NCBI GenBank assembly: GCA_025677835.1
Contig: JAIXMR010000021.1
Coordinates: 186,501-250,500, forward strand
DNA from: Sporodiniella umbellata
Lineage: Eukaryota > Mucoromycota > Mucoromycetes > Mucorales > Rhizopodaceae
DNA length: 64,000 nt
Reading direction: 5' to 3'
The translations under genes and the position numbers were made by a program. The notes under the pieces were generated by a model. That model had not been told where the DNA came from and did not search any database. It worked only from the letters and a program-made list of their open reading frames with translations. Below, one piece after another: positions 1 to 10,412 of the stretch; position 1 is the stretch's first letter, and every line of letters starts with the position of its first letter.

Positions 1-1784
1 CCGTCAGTGCTTTTTAGAGAACCTTCCTCAAGTCGTTCAACTGAATTCTCTGGAAATGTGCGATTTGGTTCGCCATCTTCAAGCTTTTCAAGAAACAATA
101 ACTCTTCAAACAATAACCCAAAAACACCAGAGAGTCAAAGCTCACGACATATGAACCAGGAGGGGATAACAAACGATGTGTATTTAAAAAGTAAGACAAC
201 AAAAATGTAAAAATACAAAGAACACGCTTTAATATATCCAATTTAGGCATATTAAGAAAACCTTCTGCATGTAATAGCAATACTGACGAAAACAGTTTTG
301 ATGAAGGATACATAGAGTATGATGCGTATGACGAACTTGAGCTTATGGTAAATAATCCTATACTGGAGGAAAAGATGAGAATGGTAAACGAGCAAGCAGA
401 AGAAGTGAATCGGTTAAGAGATGAGTTACTACTTAAACAAAGACGACAACAGCAAAACAAGTTACGGCTTGCGAATATTCGCCTACTGCCTGACATCCCA
501 TCAGAAGAAGAAACCGTAAAAGAAGACGAAGGATTCAAAAGCGTTTTCTCCTACTATTTCAGCAAATGGTTTGAGCTTGTTATCTTTCAGTTCTTTATGG
601 TATACTGGATTATTAAGGAGCCAATTATTCGTACTGTTACATTTTTCACAATGATTGTATCCGCGCTCTTGGTTACACCTGCACTTTTCATTTTTACCAA
701 ATTGTTCAATCAAGGAACGCTAAATAGCAACAAGCGTAAACAAATTACCTCTGCCTGCACAGGGGCTCTGTTTTTATGGCTATTGTATATTGCATACCCC
801 CATATTCAATCCAATTTACCCCAAGATTTTTGGAAGCCTGTCCCTAACTCATCCCACGATCTCTTTGCTATACAACAACGTTTGTCTCAATGGGAAACTC
901 AATTTAATGATAACGACATCAACTATCGTCTACAGTATAACGATTTATCTATCAAAACAGAATCTGAAATAAAATTCATCAAAGACAGGATTGATGCATC
1001 TTCCGCAGAAACTCTTCAAAAGCTCACCAGTCAACAGAGCAACATTGATGCCGTCGCACAGCAGTACCGCAAATTGATTGAAAAACTGACCGGTTTTGAA
1101 AACAACTTTTTATCAGACCCATTGTATCAACTTAAAGTCAAAGAATTCATAGCCGAGCAGATCAAAGGGCTTGTTCTGCAAGAATCCGTTAAAGAGCTTA
1201 TCAAAGAAACTATTCAACACCAATGGAGCGAAATTAGTGGCTCAAGAGTAGATGAGATAGCAGATTTTGCTTTAGAGTCGCGGGGTGCTCGCGTGATTCA
1301 TTCAATGACTAGCAAAACATTCCAGCCCTTAGCTCCTTGGGTACAAGTTGCTCGACGCATGGTTGGTTTGAATTCTCGAATTCATACAATTCCCGAGATG
1401 GCTCTTCAACCTCAGATTTACGTAGGCGAATGTTGGTCAATGGATGGCACTCGTGGGGACCTAACCATTTTGCTCAGCGAGCGTATTAGTGTAGAAAGTA
1501 TAACAATTGAATACCCAAACCCCGAGGTGATGAAAGGGAGAATGAGCACTGCCCCTAACAACATTCAAGTACTTGGTATCAAAGATTACAAAGAGTATCC
1601 TACAGTCACTAAATCTATGGGGCTTGTTCAATACGACATCTCGAAAAATTTATCTGCACAAAACTTTAAGTTAGAAAGCAAAGATGAAGTGTATGAAGCA
1701 GTTGTGATTAAAATACTATCAAACTGGGGAAGCTCTTTACACACTGACTTGTATCGCGTTCAAATTCATGGCAGTCCTGTATAA
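1..1784 (+). CDS. SUN-domain (Sad1/UNC-84) nuclear envelope protein, 5' partial
   Basis: Inner nuclear membrane protein whose lumenal SUN domain would bind KASH partners to form a LINC bridge between nucleus and cytoskeleton. The gene enters from the left edge. I read an exon to 190 (donor GTAAG), an intron 191-246, and an exon 247-1784; the split Ser codon keeps the frame. The N-terminal part is Ser/Asn-rich and disordered. Hydrophobic segments lie at about 570-705 and 750-805, then a lumenal coiled-coil-like stretch, then a C-terminal SUN domain from about 1430 (GECWSMDG, later SNWGS and YRVQIHG at the very end, as is usual in SUN proteins). The family assignment is firm. The true start lies outside the window. 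Confidence 0.88.
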
Positions 1785-2216
1785 AATAGTATTCCCCCCA
1801 CTTCGTTTGTTCCAAAGGAATAAACATTACTGTAAATGTTTTGTTTTAAAATCCCGTTTGCTCTGTCTGTCGCTGTCGAATTGTTTTTGAGCTTTTTTAA
1901 ATAAAAAAATTATAAACAAAGAAAACTATAATCATCTTTCATGATTGTATTGACTATAAACAAATCTGTATGCGTACAAAGAAAAATGGCGTCATGTGCT
2001 TAAACTGTTTCAAAAATAAAGTTAGTTTTGTGTAAACAATCTACATCAAAACAAAAAACAAAAAAAAAAACAGGAGGTGTGATTTTCCTGTCAATCCTTG
2101 TAGTGCCCCTGATGTTATTGTTTACATGAGGACTGTTTTTTTTTTTTTTTTTTTTTTAAACAAACATACTTATCTTTATTTTTGAGCAGTTAAATATACA
2201 CATGGTTATAGATAGT
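1785..2216. other. spacer between convergent genes
   Basis: AT-rich 3' flank shared by the SUN gene and the convergent hydrolase gene. It holds A- and T-rich runs, including a T run of about 19 near 2139-2157. I see no coding potential or RNA gene. Confidence 0.6.
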
Positions 2217-3203
2217 TTAATTGGCCTTAAAGCACTTAGAAAAGAAATTACAGGTTAATTGTATAGCTTCTGTGGCTCTCTTCTTGTTTTCCTCGTCCTC
2301 AAAATTGCCACGAGCGGCACAGAAGCCGTGTTGCATATCGTCAAAACGGTAGTGTTCACATTCAGCACCAAAAGGCTTTTTAGAAAGGATTTGCATATAT
2401 TCGCTCTATACAAAGAAAAAGTAAATCGCCTTGTGTTTGTATCCCCGAAAAAAAATACCATGTCTGCTTCATCTTTGCTGGGAATAGCCAGAATAGGGGC
2501 GTTGGCAAGCTCGGCGTCTTTGTTATCGACAAATGAAGGATGGATCATGGAGGCACCGGCAAAGAAAGAAGATCGAGCTGTGGTTTGGACAGCGATCTAC
2601 AGCAGTAATGAGCTTATCAGCGCTATTTTTTAAGCTTTTTCAATTACCTTAGCGCCCCAACAAAAGCCAACAAGAACGGCATTATCGACACCTTGTTCTC
2701 TAAGATGCTTCTCAACACGCTGAATATCGGGGGTTATCTACAATAAAAGTAAATCAGACTGTGCTCTCATTACATGCTATTTTAGTTCTTACAACTTCAA
2801 TGTCACCGATCTTTTTCAACCATTCAAGCATAGCCGGTATATCCCCCATTCTGTCGTTGGCATCATCGCCTCTGAAAAAATCGGGCATGACAACTTTCCA
2901 GCCACAGTGTTGAGCCAAAATGTCACAGAATTGTTTGGTATTTGTACTACAGTTCTGTCAGTTTACGTGTTTTGAGGTTGATTTCTATATATCTTACTGC
3001 ATAGCAAAAATATCATATATAACTAATACGGCTTTTTTGGCATCCTATAAAACCTTTAGAAAGAACCTCTCACCGTTTGGTATATTACTAACCTTAGGGC
3101 CTACGGTGTATACGGAAAGATTACCAATTTCCTCTAAGGAGCCAACAGGAGCGTAATTAGAAGAGACAGCAGGGATAGAACAACAAGCTTTGGTGTAAGA
3201 CAT
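2217..3203 (-). CDS. Dienelactone hydrolase family protein (alpha/beta hydrolase)
   Basis: Cytosolic alpha/beta hydrolase of the dienelactone hydrolase family, which hydrolyses small lactones or esters; the substrate is unknown here. Read on the minus strand it starts MSYTKACCSIPAVSSNY and exon 1 is 3093-3203 (donor GTTAGT). Later exons carry PDFFRGDDAND, then GFCWGAK, the family's nucleophilic Cys elbow (usually GxCxGG), and QHGFCAARG near the C-terminus, which supplies the catalytic His. Coding ends KCFKAN. There are about four short introns, one with an A-run in the sense strand. Size is close to the usual 240-260 residues. It converges with the SUN gene. Family is clear; specific function is not. 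Confidence 0.85.
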
Positions 3204-4571
3204 TTTAAAATATTAAAGATGACAAAAATAAAAAACAAAATGAAAAAAAAGGTGCTCAGTCTTAAAAGACTTTTCACTCGGAGAAACTTAATGGCACGGA
3301 GGATCAAATACACCAGTCCTAACGAGAAATGGTAAGCATCCTACGCTTGGCTTTTTAAGAACATTTGCTCTTAATACGTATTATTTTTGTTTGTAGAAAG
3401 TAGAAAAAAAAAAAAAAAAGACCGTCTTTGTGCAGCGTTTTTTTTCGTGCACACCAATTGATGGCCGTCTCCAAGAAATATTACAATGTATATGGGCACG
3501 GAGGCATTAGTAATAGGCTTATTCCTGTGCACTTTGGCGTTTTTGTTATGAAACTGCTTCAGAAGTAACATTCTAGTAATAGCTTTATCGGCCCAAAACA
3601 GAGCACCATCAAGTCCAGCGGATTACCCAGATGTCAAGTGTGATACGGGCTACAACTAATCTACTATTTAATTTCAAAAACTGGTTTTTGGGGGTGATTA
3701 CTAAAATTATTACAGCCAATAAAAAGGTAGACATGGCTCAGTAGAAAAAAAGGAATTTCGTAGTTGACTTCTTAAATTTCACTCTAACAGTTGGACATCT
3801 ATTTAAAAGCAAACTATTAAGCAGCCTACTAGGGAGAATTGCTTAAAGATATATGGTTTCTTTCTTCATGGGTACTTCTAAGATCTTCTTGGATGACTAA
3901 CGCCTTTTGTAAATAGCAATGTATGTCGGCTACTATCTGACAGCTCGGTGACAATGGTTGTGACCTTGTTTATTTTGGTAGTGAATTTAAAGTAAACCGT
4001 GTTTTTAAGCAAAAAAGAAGAAAAGGTTTATATTATGGTTGTGCATTTAAGACTGAGATTAATTGTGATATTTGTTTGATTGATTTATGGACTATCCTAT
4101 ATGAAATTGACCATCCCTAAGAAACATGTTCAATCCATTCTTGCATTAGAAAGTCTTTTACTTTTTTTTTTTTTTTTAAAAAAAAGAAAACGTGATTTAT
4201 CCAAAATGCAACTTGCTTGATCACCCTAATAAAAAAACAAAGAACGTATTGCATTGGTGATGAAATCATTTAAGCAAAATCTTTAAACGCTTCATTTCTG
4301 TTTTTAAAAAGAACAATATTTGATATTGAGAGAACTCGTTGATTGACAAAAGTGGAAAATATTACAAAAGACAACTACTACATATCCTTTTACGGCTTTT
4401 TCGCTTATACAGAGCTTAAGGGCTTAAATACTACAACTCTGTTATAGAGAGCGTCGCACTTGATATCAAAAACTATAGATGCACTTAGCATTCACTCGAA
4501 AAAAAAAAAAAAAAAAAGAGTTGGCCAAACAAACAATAAATCGCTATGAACAAGATTTTATTGATAAAGAA
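3204..4571. other. gene-poor, AT-rich spacer left of the transposase
   Basis: No intact gene recognised. It contains a T16A8 palindromic tract at 4162-4185, an A run at 4501-4518 and one start-less open frame at 3941-4120 described separately. I looked for terminal inverted repeats of the neighbouring transposon and found none I could support by eye. Confidence 0.5.
3941..4120 (+). pseudogene. possible coding relic, no start codon
   Basis: A 59-codon open frame that starts right after a stop and has no ATG. Its composition is protein-like rather than low-complexity: it reads QLGDNGCDLVYFGSEFKVN at its start and KTEINCDICLIDLWTILYEI near its end, with CDIC resembling a zinc-binding pair. It sits in the gene-poor patch beside the transposase. 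It may be a degraded transposon or gene fragment; I do not recognise the family and it could be chance. Confidence 0.25.
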
Positions 4572-5828
4572 TCAAAACGGTTTTCTTTCCAAAGAGTCCT
4601 TAAACTTTGATTCAGAAAGAAGATGGAATTCTTTAATATCGTCAATGGAGATTTTGGTACAACACTCTCGAATTCTTTCAATCGTCGGTTCTTCGTCTGG
4701 CCATACTTTTTTCTTGAGGCCATTCCTAATCCGTACCCAACACTTTTTAATTGGACTAAGTTCTACAGAGTAAGAAGGGAGGTAGGTACAATGATATCCA
4801 CGGCTCTTGATGCGTTTCTGGATTTCCTTGCGTTCATCGATGGGAGCATTATCCATGACAAGGTAATGACCGGTGAATTTGGGGTGATCGTCCATAACAT
4901 CCATGCAACTATCAATGAACTTGAAATATTCACTTTTTTGTGTCTTTTTAGGTGCTCTCGAGGAGTCGCCAGCGACATCCTTTTTTTTACAGGTGGTTTG
5001 AGATTTTGCTGACCCTTCAAAAACATTTACTAGGCCATACATACTGATGGCTCCAAAGATAACAGTAGGTGGTTGTGCTTTTTTTTTTTCAGTTAGATCA
5101 GCAGAAGTTTTCATCCTAACACGCGTTGTGATCTGGTCTATAAATACACAGTTATCCATAAAGTTCATAGTTGTCTTTTTTTGCTTTATGGCCCAGCGGT
5201 ATCGCTTTTCAATCGTCTCGGGGCTGTTTCTTTCGACCGTGCGAGTGAAAGCTTTTCCGAGGGTGATGTTGCATTTTTTGGTAACGAAATAATAAACGGT
5301 TTTATCGCTGATTTGAGTATCTGCAAATTGGTCTCTTAAACTCTTCACGACCTCATGAATGGCCAAAGACGGGTTTTTATCAAAAAGGTTTGTGAGGAAG
5401 CGTGCATGTTCTTCTGATAGCAAAGGCACCCTACCCTTTTTTTTTCGGATGATAGGTGCCCCTTCATCGCTTGCTTTTTTGGCCACCTTCCAAGCGTGTG
5501 CTGTGCTCATAGGAACATTAAGCTCCTTGGCTGCAGCGAGAGCATTCATATTTTTTTCACTCATCAGATAGAAAAAGCAATTCTTGATGTCAGATCCATA
5601 CACATTGCAACCTCCTTTACTAAAAGAACCGCCTTCAGAAGTCCATTCCTCAGTATTTTGTAAGAATTTTTCGTATGGATTTAGTTCTAGACAGTCATCA
5701 GGATTAGTCATGTCTTTGATTAGGCACTTGGCCTTGTTCGCCTTCAACTTGGTGACATGCATTAGCTCACAGGACTTATGATAGGAAGCTTTCTCGCTGC
5801 TCTCAAGCAAATTGTAGCTTGTTATCAA
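4572..5828 (-). mobile_element. Tc1/mariner-IS630-like transposase, catalytic Glu replaced by Lys
   Basis: DDE transposase of the IS630/Tc1/mariner superfamily, 418 residues as an uninterrupted frame. An N-terminal helix-turn-helix region (AAAKELNVPMSTAHAWKVAK, then SEEHARFLTNLFDKNPS) would bind the ends. First catalytic Asp lies in VFIDQ, second in LVMDNAPIDER, and the third block reads LPSYSVELSPIKKCW. The family consensus there is NPIE, so the catalytic Glu is Lys (codon AAA, one G-to-A step from GAA). The frame stays open upstream of the first ATG to about 5860, so an upstream exon is possible. No inverted repeats or TA duplication could be defined. Probably a recently immobilised copy. 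Confidence 0.8.
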
Positions 5829-6076
5829 GGTAATAAACTCGGGGAAAACTCCTGTTGCAGAAAAAAAAAAAAAAAAAAAAGAGAGAGGAAATTAAAACAA
5901 AAAGCTTAAGAAGGTCAAAAAGAGGGGATATAAAAAAAAAAGTGTATATAAAGTACAAGTCCTTCGTCATGGTTGCAAAGATAGCTTGATGTCTATGCTC
6001 TATAGCACTTGTCTATTTTTCGGTTTGCGTCTTGGCTTCAGAAAGCTTGAATTGGAATGTGTAGGTACAGAACCTG

Positions 6077-6107
<31 letters not shown>

Positions 6108-6133
6108 ATCAAAGCAGTTTTTTATCTTGTTAA
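5829..6133. other. spacer between transposase and RRM gene
   Basis: Contains an A20 run near 5861-5880 and a T27 run just before the RRM gene (about 6080-6107). The former, read on the minus strand, is a pyrimidine tract before CAACAG and could be a 3' splice site for an upstream transposase exon. Otherwise nothing seen. Confidence 0.45.
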
Positions 6134-7041
6134 ATGTCGTGGACACGTTTTGTTACTCTCCTTAGTTGCCATCCTAATCAATGCCTGCGATTGATTCATA
6201 CACCTAAAAAAATTGAAGCACAGATGCTTGTTGAGAAGTTTGTTGAACAAACTAGAGAAGTGAAACAATCAAGTCGATTGATCAGAATAGATGGTTTACC
6301 ACGAACAGTAACCACTCAAGACATTCTGAAGCTGGCTAGAGAGGCTTTCAAGAATGGAGACAAGAGTGTAGTCGATAGTAAGGAAATGGGTTTTAGAAAA
6401 GGAATTCAGGCTTAAGTTTAATGTGGAAAAAGTGGCATTTAGTAGAAAGAAGAAAAGTTTCAGAATGACAGGCAAATGTATTATATTAATGGCATCTATT
6501 GAAGAAGCACGCCGATTTATACTGTATGGTCACCAACGATACTTGGGTGGAAACAAGATGCACATGTCGTTTGTAAAGTTGTTTTTTTTTTTTTTTTTTT
6601 TTTTTTTTGGCTCAAATATGATATTTAGGACCTCAACAAAACACCAGAAAACTACTTGAAAATGATACGACATATTGGGTTAAAATCAGAAAACACTTCA
6701 TCCGGTTGTTCAGTGCTTATTTCTGGATTCCCGTCTTATACTGCTAAATATCTTTTGAACCATCTCAGCAAAAAAGACTTTTATCCTGCAGACGGCGTTA
6801 CCGATAATGTGGTTCGATTAAGGAGGTAAGAAGCGTTGAAAGATTTTTCTGTTTTAGATTTAACAAAAAAAAAAAAAAATCCATTTTTAAAAGTAAACGG
6901 GAAGCCGAGCATTTCAAATATGTGATAAAATTCGAAACAGAATCAGAGGCATGGCGATGCGTACGTACGTTTCATAATTCAGCCTACACTGTTCATAGCA
7001 CACAAAAAACCCATATTATTCAAACCAATGTAGTTTATTAA
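6134..7041 (+). CDS. RRM-fold protein, probably mitochondrial
   Basis: Putative RNA-binding protein. The N-terminus MSWTRFVTLLSCHPNQ is basic, hydroxylated and free of acidic residues, like a mitochondrial presequence. An RRM follows: beta1/RNP2 RLIRIDGLP, helix TTQDILKLAREAF, beta2 VEKVAFSRKKK, beta3/RNP1 region TGKCIILMASIEEA, beta4 KMHMSFV. A second alpha-beta unit follows (CSVLISGFPSYTAKYLL). Coding resumes after introns with a T run (about 6583-6608) and GTAAGAAG...TTTTAG near 6830-6858, and ends HIIQTNVVY. The junction near 6366-6416 is awkward: the best donor/acceptor pair gives a 19-nt intron, so an unusual intron, a 49-nt alternative or a frameshift are all possible. Specific function unknown. 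Confidence 0.6.
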
Positions 7042-7057
7042 ACAAATAAACTTGAAC

Positions 7058-8490
7058 TTATTTGGCCTTCCACCACTTTTGTAATTTTTCTCCTGCATAA
7101 CGAATAGTTCGTGTTGGGCCTGCAGTAAAGACTCCTTTGGCGCTTTGGGTCAAAGCAGTTCTGGCAATAATTTCGGTAAGGCCTGTGTTATTTTCAAATG
7201 AGTTGTTGTAAGTTTAGGATGGCATCGGGAAATTAAACTTACCTTTGTCTATAAAATTTTCTAATTGATCAGATTGGGCCACTTGTTCATAGACAATAGA
7301 CTTGTCCTCTGGTACTTCTATATTGTTGGAGATGGCGTGTTGGCGATATTGGTTAAGGACTTTATCGTATAGTTTGGAGGGTAGCTTTTTGACCATGAGC
7401 CCTCTGTATCGTGGGTTGTAACTCTGTTGAAGTTTATTTCCGTTCAAGGTGGCTACGTTGGGCAAATCATCCAATAGACCAGAATAAAGTCGTTGGAAAT
7501 GATCCATTTGATTCGACACAATGTTTTGAACCTTGTTGGGATTTTCGCCAACGACCATTCTAAAATCCCCCTTATAGCTAATACCAGCAATCTTCAAAAA
7601 CAATTCTTGCTGTGTAAAGTTCTCGGGTAGTGTCAGTAAGGCTACTCGGACAGCTTCTGTCAAGTTCACTTGATTGGCCAAACGAACGCGAGAATCATCA
7701 CGGAGGATTTTGACAGGTTTGTGCATACGTCCAGCTACATAGAGTGTTTCCCAGTCAATCAAATCTTTACAAAGTGTGTCAATAGAGATGACGCCGTATT
7801 TGATGTTCTATATAAGATAGAGTGATTATTATTATTACTTAAAAAAAAAAAAAAAACTAGAAAAAAAGAAAGCACATTGGAATATTTCCTTACCATGCCG
7901 TTGACGTGTACATAGGGATTAAAGTAGATGCCTGCACCCACCTTTTCTTGTAGTAGCGAGACAGCACCTGATCCTAAGAATCGCAAACTAGAGTAGTGTT
8001 GGGGATTTTGCTGCATGTTTAAGGCATGCCAGTGACCTGGATGGCTCACACCAAAGATGAAATCAACCATAGGTTTGTTCTGTTTTGTTTTTCATTAGTG
8101 ATTGATTTTTTTTTTTTTTTAAAAAAAGTAGAGTTTTGTTCTCGAACCTTATCATCATAACCTGATTGACGAAAGACACCACTGCCATAGGCAACAGCAT
8201 ATCGAACAGGTGCATGGAATGAGGAAACCACTTGTTTTAGTTGTTGCTTGAGTTCTTCATTGATGTTGATGTATTGATTTGTACCAAAATCGGGTGAATC
8301 GGGAATGTTGGAAGGGTGAAATTGGTGTTCACGAAGGCGCTCTAATTTTGTGCGTGCTTCGTCTGCAAATAGTTTTGAATGAGATGAAGGTGGAGGTGGT
8401 GGCTGTTGTGAAGTTTGGTTGTGTGTTTCGAGTGAGAGAAAACGAACACAGGTTCTGTTGGGTTTTGTGAGAGTACGCTACGCAATGCAT
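7058..8490 (-). CDS. TAM41: TAM41, mitochondrial phosphatidate cytidylyltransferase
   Basis: Makes CDP-diacylglycerol from phosphatidic acid and CTP in the mitochondrial inner membrane, the first step toward cardiolipin. The protein shows AVAYGSGVFRQSGYDD (nucleotidyltransferase GS motif with acidic residues), DFIFGVSHPGHWHALN, HYSSLRFLG, GAGIYFNPYV, LYVAGRMHKPVKI and GDFRMVVGENPNKV, all family hallmarks, and ends KLQKWWKAK. At least four exons, one intron containing T15A7 (8106-8127). The first exon is uncertain: the frame through QQPPPPPSSHSKLFADEAR meets a stop upstream, while another frame gives a presequence-like start MHCVAYSHK at 8490 joined through a TTTGCAG acceptor. Stop lies 16 bp from the convergent RRM gene's stop. 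Confidence 0.88.
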
Positions 8491-9495
8491 GTTAATCCAA
8501 ATCGGAAAACAAAAACAAAGCAAGTGTACCTTTAATAAAATTGACATTTTAGAAAGAAAAAGGAGGGGTCGGGATTTTTTCTTTGGCCTATTAAGCACTC
8601 AAGCGGAGTTACAGGATTTCATTCTAAGTGGGGGACGACGGAAGCTTGATGAGGGATAGCTGAGATTGAACTTGAGATGGCTCTTTCTTTTTTATCCGAC
8701 TGGGTTTAGGCGAGGATGCTCGCAGGGTTGCCTTGTCTTATCGGGAAATTTACACACTGTTGAGGGTAGCTTTAGGGTGTATTAATACTGTGTAGGAGGA
8801 TAGAGGATGAAAATGCTATTATTTATCTGGTTTTGTCCAGAGTGCTGAGCCTTGGCTATCCCGTCGCACGCACAACAGGATGCTGGCAGGTGTTTTGGAG
8901 ACGTTTGTTGAGCTCTGTTTCCTTCTCCGCTCTTTGTTCATTCATGTATGTAAAGAGCGCTCTGGCCATCTCAGCGGATACTATCAATCAAGACCAAAAA
9001 CGTAGTCTAAACGATTTTCTAATCCAACGCTTGATGTTAGTTCTCAGGCAATAAACGGACTATTCCATTTTTACTTTATTTACAAAAGCGCTTAAACATA
9101 TTAGGATCAAGCCCGTATTAAAAATAAGCTTACGTTTGTAACTATCGTATTTACAGATAACGTATGTTTTTTTTTTTTTTTTTGTTTTTTTTTTTTTTTT
9201 GAAAGGCTATTGGAAACAAACCTGTTTCCTTTAAAATACGGTATCTACGTGAACATGCCAAAGTCTAGACATTAAGGCTCTTTAGGAGCAACCCGTGGAC
9301 TGATATTAGGCTAGAGTTGAAGTGTGCGGTGGATGATCACTAAAAAAAAAAAAATACAGCTAAAAATCGAATGAGGACTCAGAACAATCCGGGAGCCAAT
9401 CAAACCACTCACAGTTTTTGTAGTCCGGGAGTTCAAAGACGAGTGTGGAAAGGTGCCCAGGGTCAAACTCTCTCTCAACTTCTTGATTATACAGC
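8491..9495. other. divergent spacer between TAM41 and RPS26
   Basis: Shared upstream region of the two divergent genes. Holds a T-run pair at about 9167-9200 and an ORF-like but unsupported stretch at 8833-9054. The minus-strand frame at 9360-9498 is acidic and short and overlaps the RPS26 leader. No clear TATA or factor site identified. Confidence 0.45.
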
Positions 9496-10145
9496 ATGGT
9501 AGGTTGAGCGAGTGATGGAGAGGATAGGAAAAAGAGATGAATCAATGGATGAATAGATGGATGGATGGATAAACAGGGACAGTGGATGATGCCCTTTTCC
9601 TATGATTATCTCTCTTTCGCAAAAAAAAAAAAAAAAAATACATACATATAGAGTACAGGGCAACTAAAGACAAAGACTCCATCCCATTTAGACCTGCAAA
9701 AGAAGAAACAACGGACGTAACAAGCACGGACGTGGACACAACAAGTTTGTTCGTTGCATCAACTGTTACCGCTGCGTGCCTAAGGATAAGGCCATCAAGC
9801 GTTTCACCATCCGTAACATGGTCGAAACTGCTGCCGTTCGTGATCTTCAAGAAGCTTCCATCTATGAAGGTAAGGATGGAGATGGGCTCCAAGAGAAGTC
9901 AACAACTCACTTTGTTATTTTTCTTTAGAATACGCTATCCCCAAGATTTACGTTAAACTTCACTACTGTATCTCTTGTGCTATTCACGCTCGCGTTGTTC
10001 GTGTCCGTTCAGCCGTCGACCGCCGCAACCGTCTTCCCCCTCCCAGATTCAGATTCCAAAAGGTAAGACGAGCCAAAGGATGTTTACAAAGACATGGTTT
10101 ATTCACACACACACTTTATTTGTTCAGGCTGCTAACAAGGCTTAA
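9496..10145 (+). CDS. RPS26: Small ribosomal subunit protein eS26
   Basis: Cytosolic 40S protein lining the mRNA exit channel. I read four exons: 9496-9498 (the ATG alone, followed by donor GTAGGT), 9692-9869, 9929-10062 and 10128-10145, giving 110 residues in frame. Key features are [20 protein letters not shown] (zinc ligands), [14 protein letters not shown], and [17 protein letters not shown] with the second Cys pair. Residue 3 comes out as Cys (MTCKRR) where most homologues have Lys; either a real substitution or a slightly different splice. The C-terminal tail is short (KAANKA). Upstream neighbour is TAM41 on the other strand. Confidence 0.92.
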
Positions 10146-10412
10146 AAAAGCTGGATTCTTTTTTTTTTTTCATTAAAAGAAAATCTAAAGCAAAAAAAAA
10201 AAAAAAAAAAAAAAAACAGGATAGACTTTTTATTACTCATTCCCTTTTCTAAGAGAAAAAAAAAAAAAAGCATGGGACATACTTGATCTTTACACGTACA
10301 TCTGTTAGCAATCTCCGCTTATTTTTTTTTTTTTTTTTTTTTTTTTTTCGGCTTCTCTTTTTAATTAACATAAATATTTTTTTTTTTTTTTTTTTTTTTT
10401 TTTGTTAAAAAA

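Noticed and set aside
4623..5012. plus-strand frames across the transposase
   Set aside because: Antisense shadows; the minus frame carries all DDE motifs.
8833..9054. 73-codon plus-strand frame with a hydrophobic middle
   Set aside because: Starts in the TAM41/RPS26 spacer, composition is chance-like and it has no promoter or continuation.
9360..9545. minus-strand acidic 61-codon frame ahead of RPS26
   Set aside because: It overlaps the RPS26 ATG-only exon and leader on the other strand, has no homology I recognise and no splice context.
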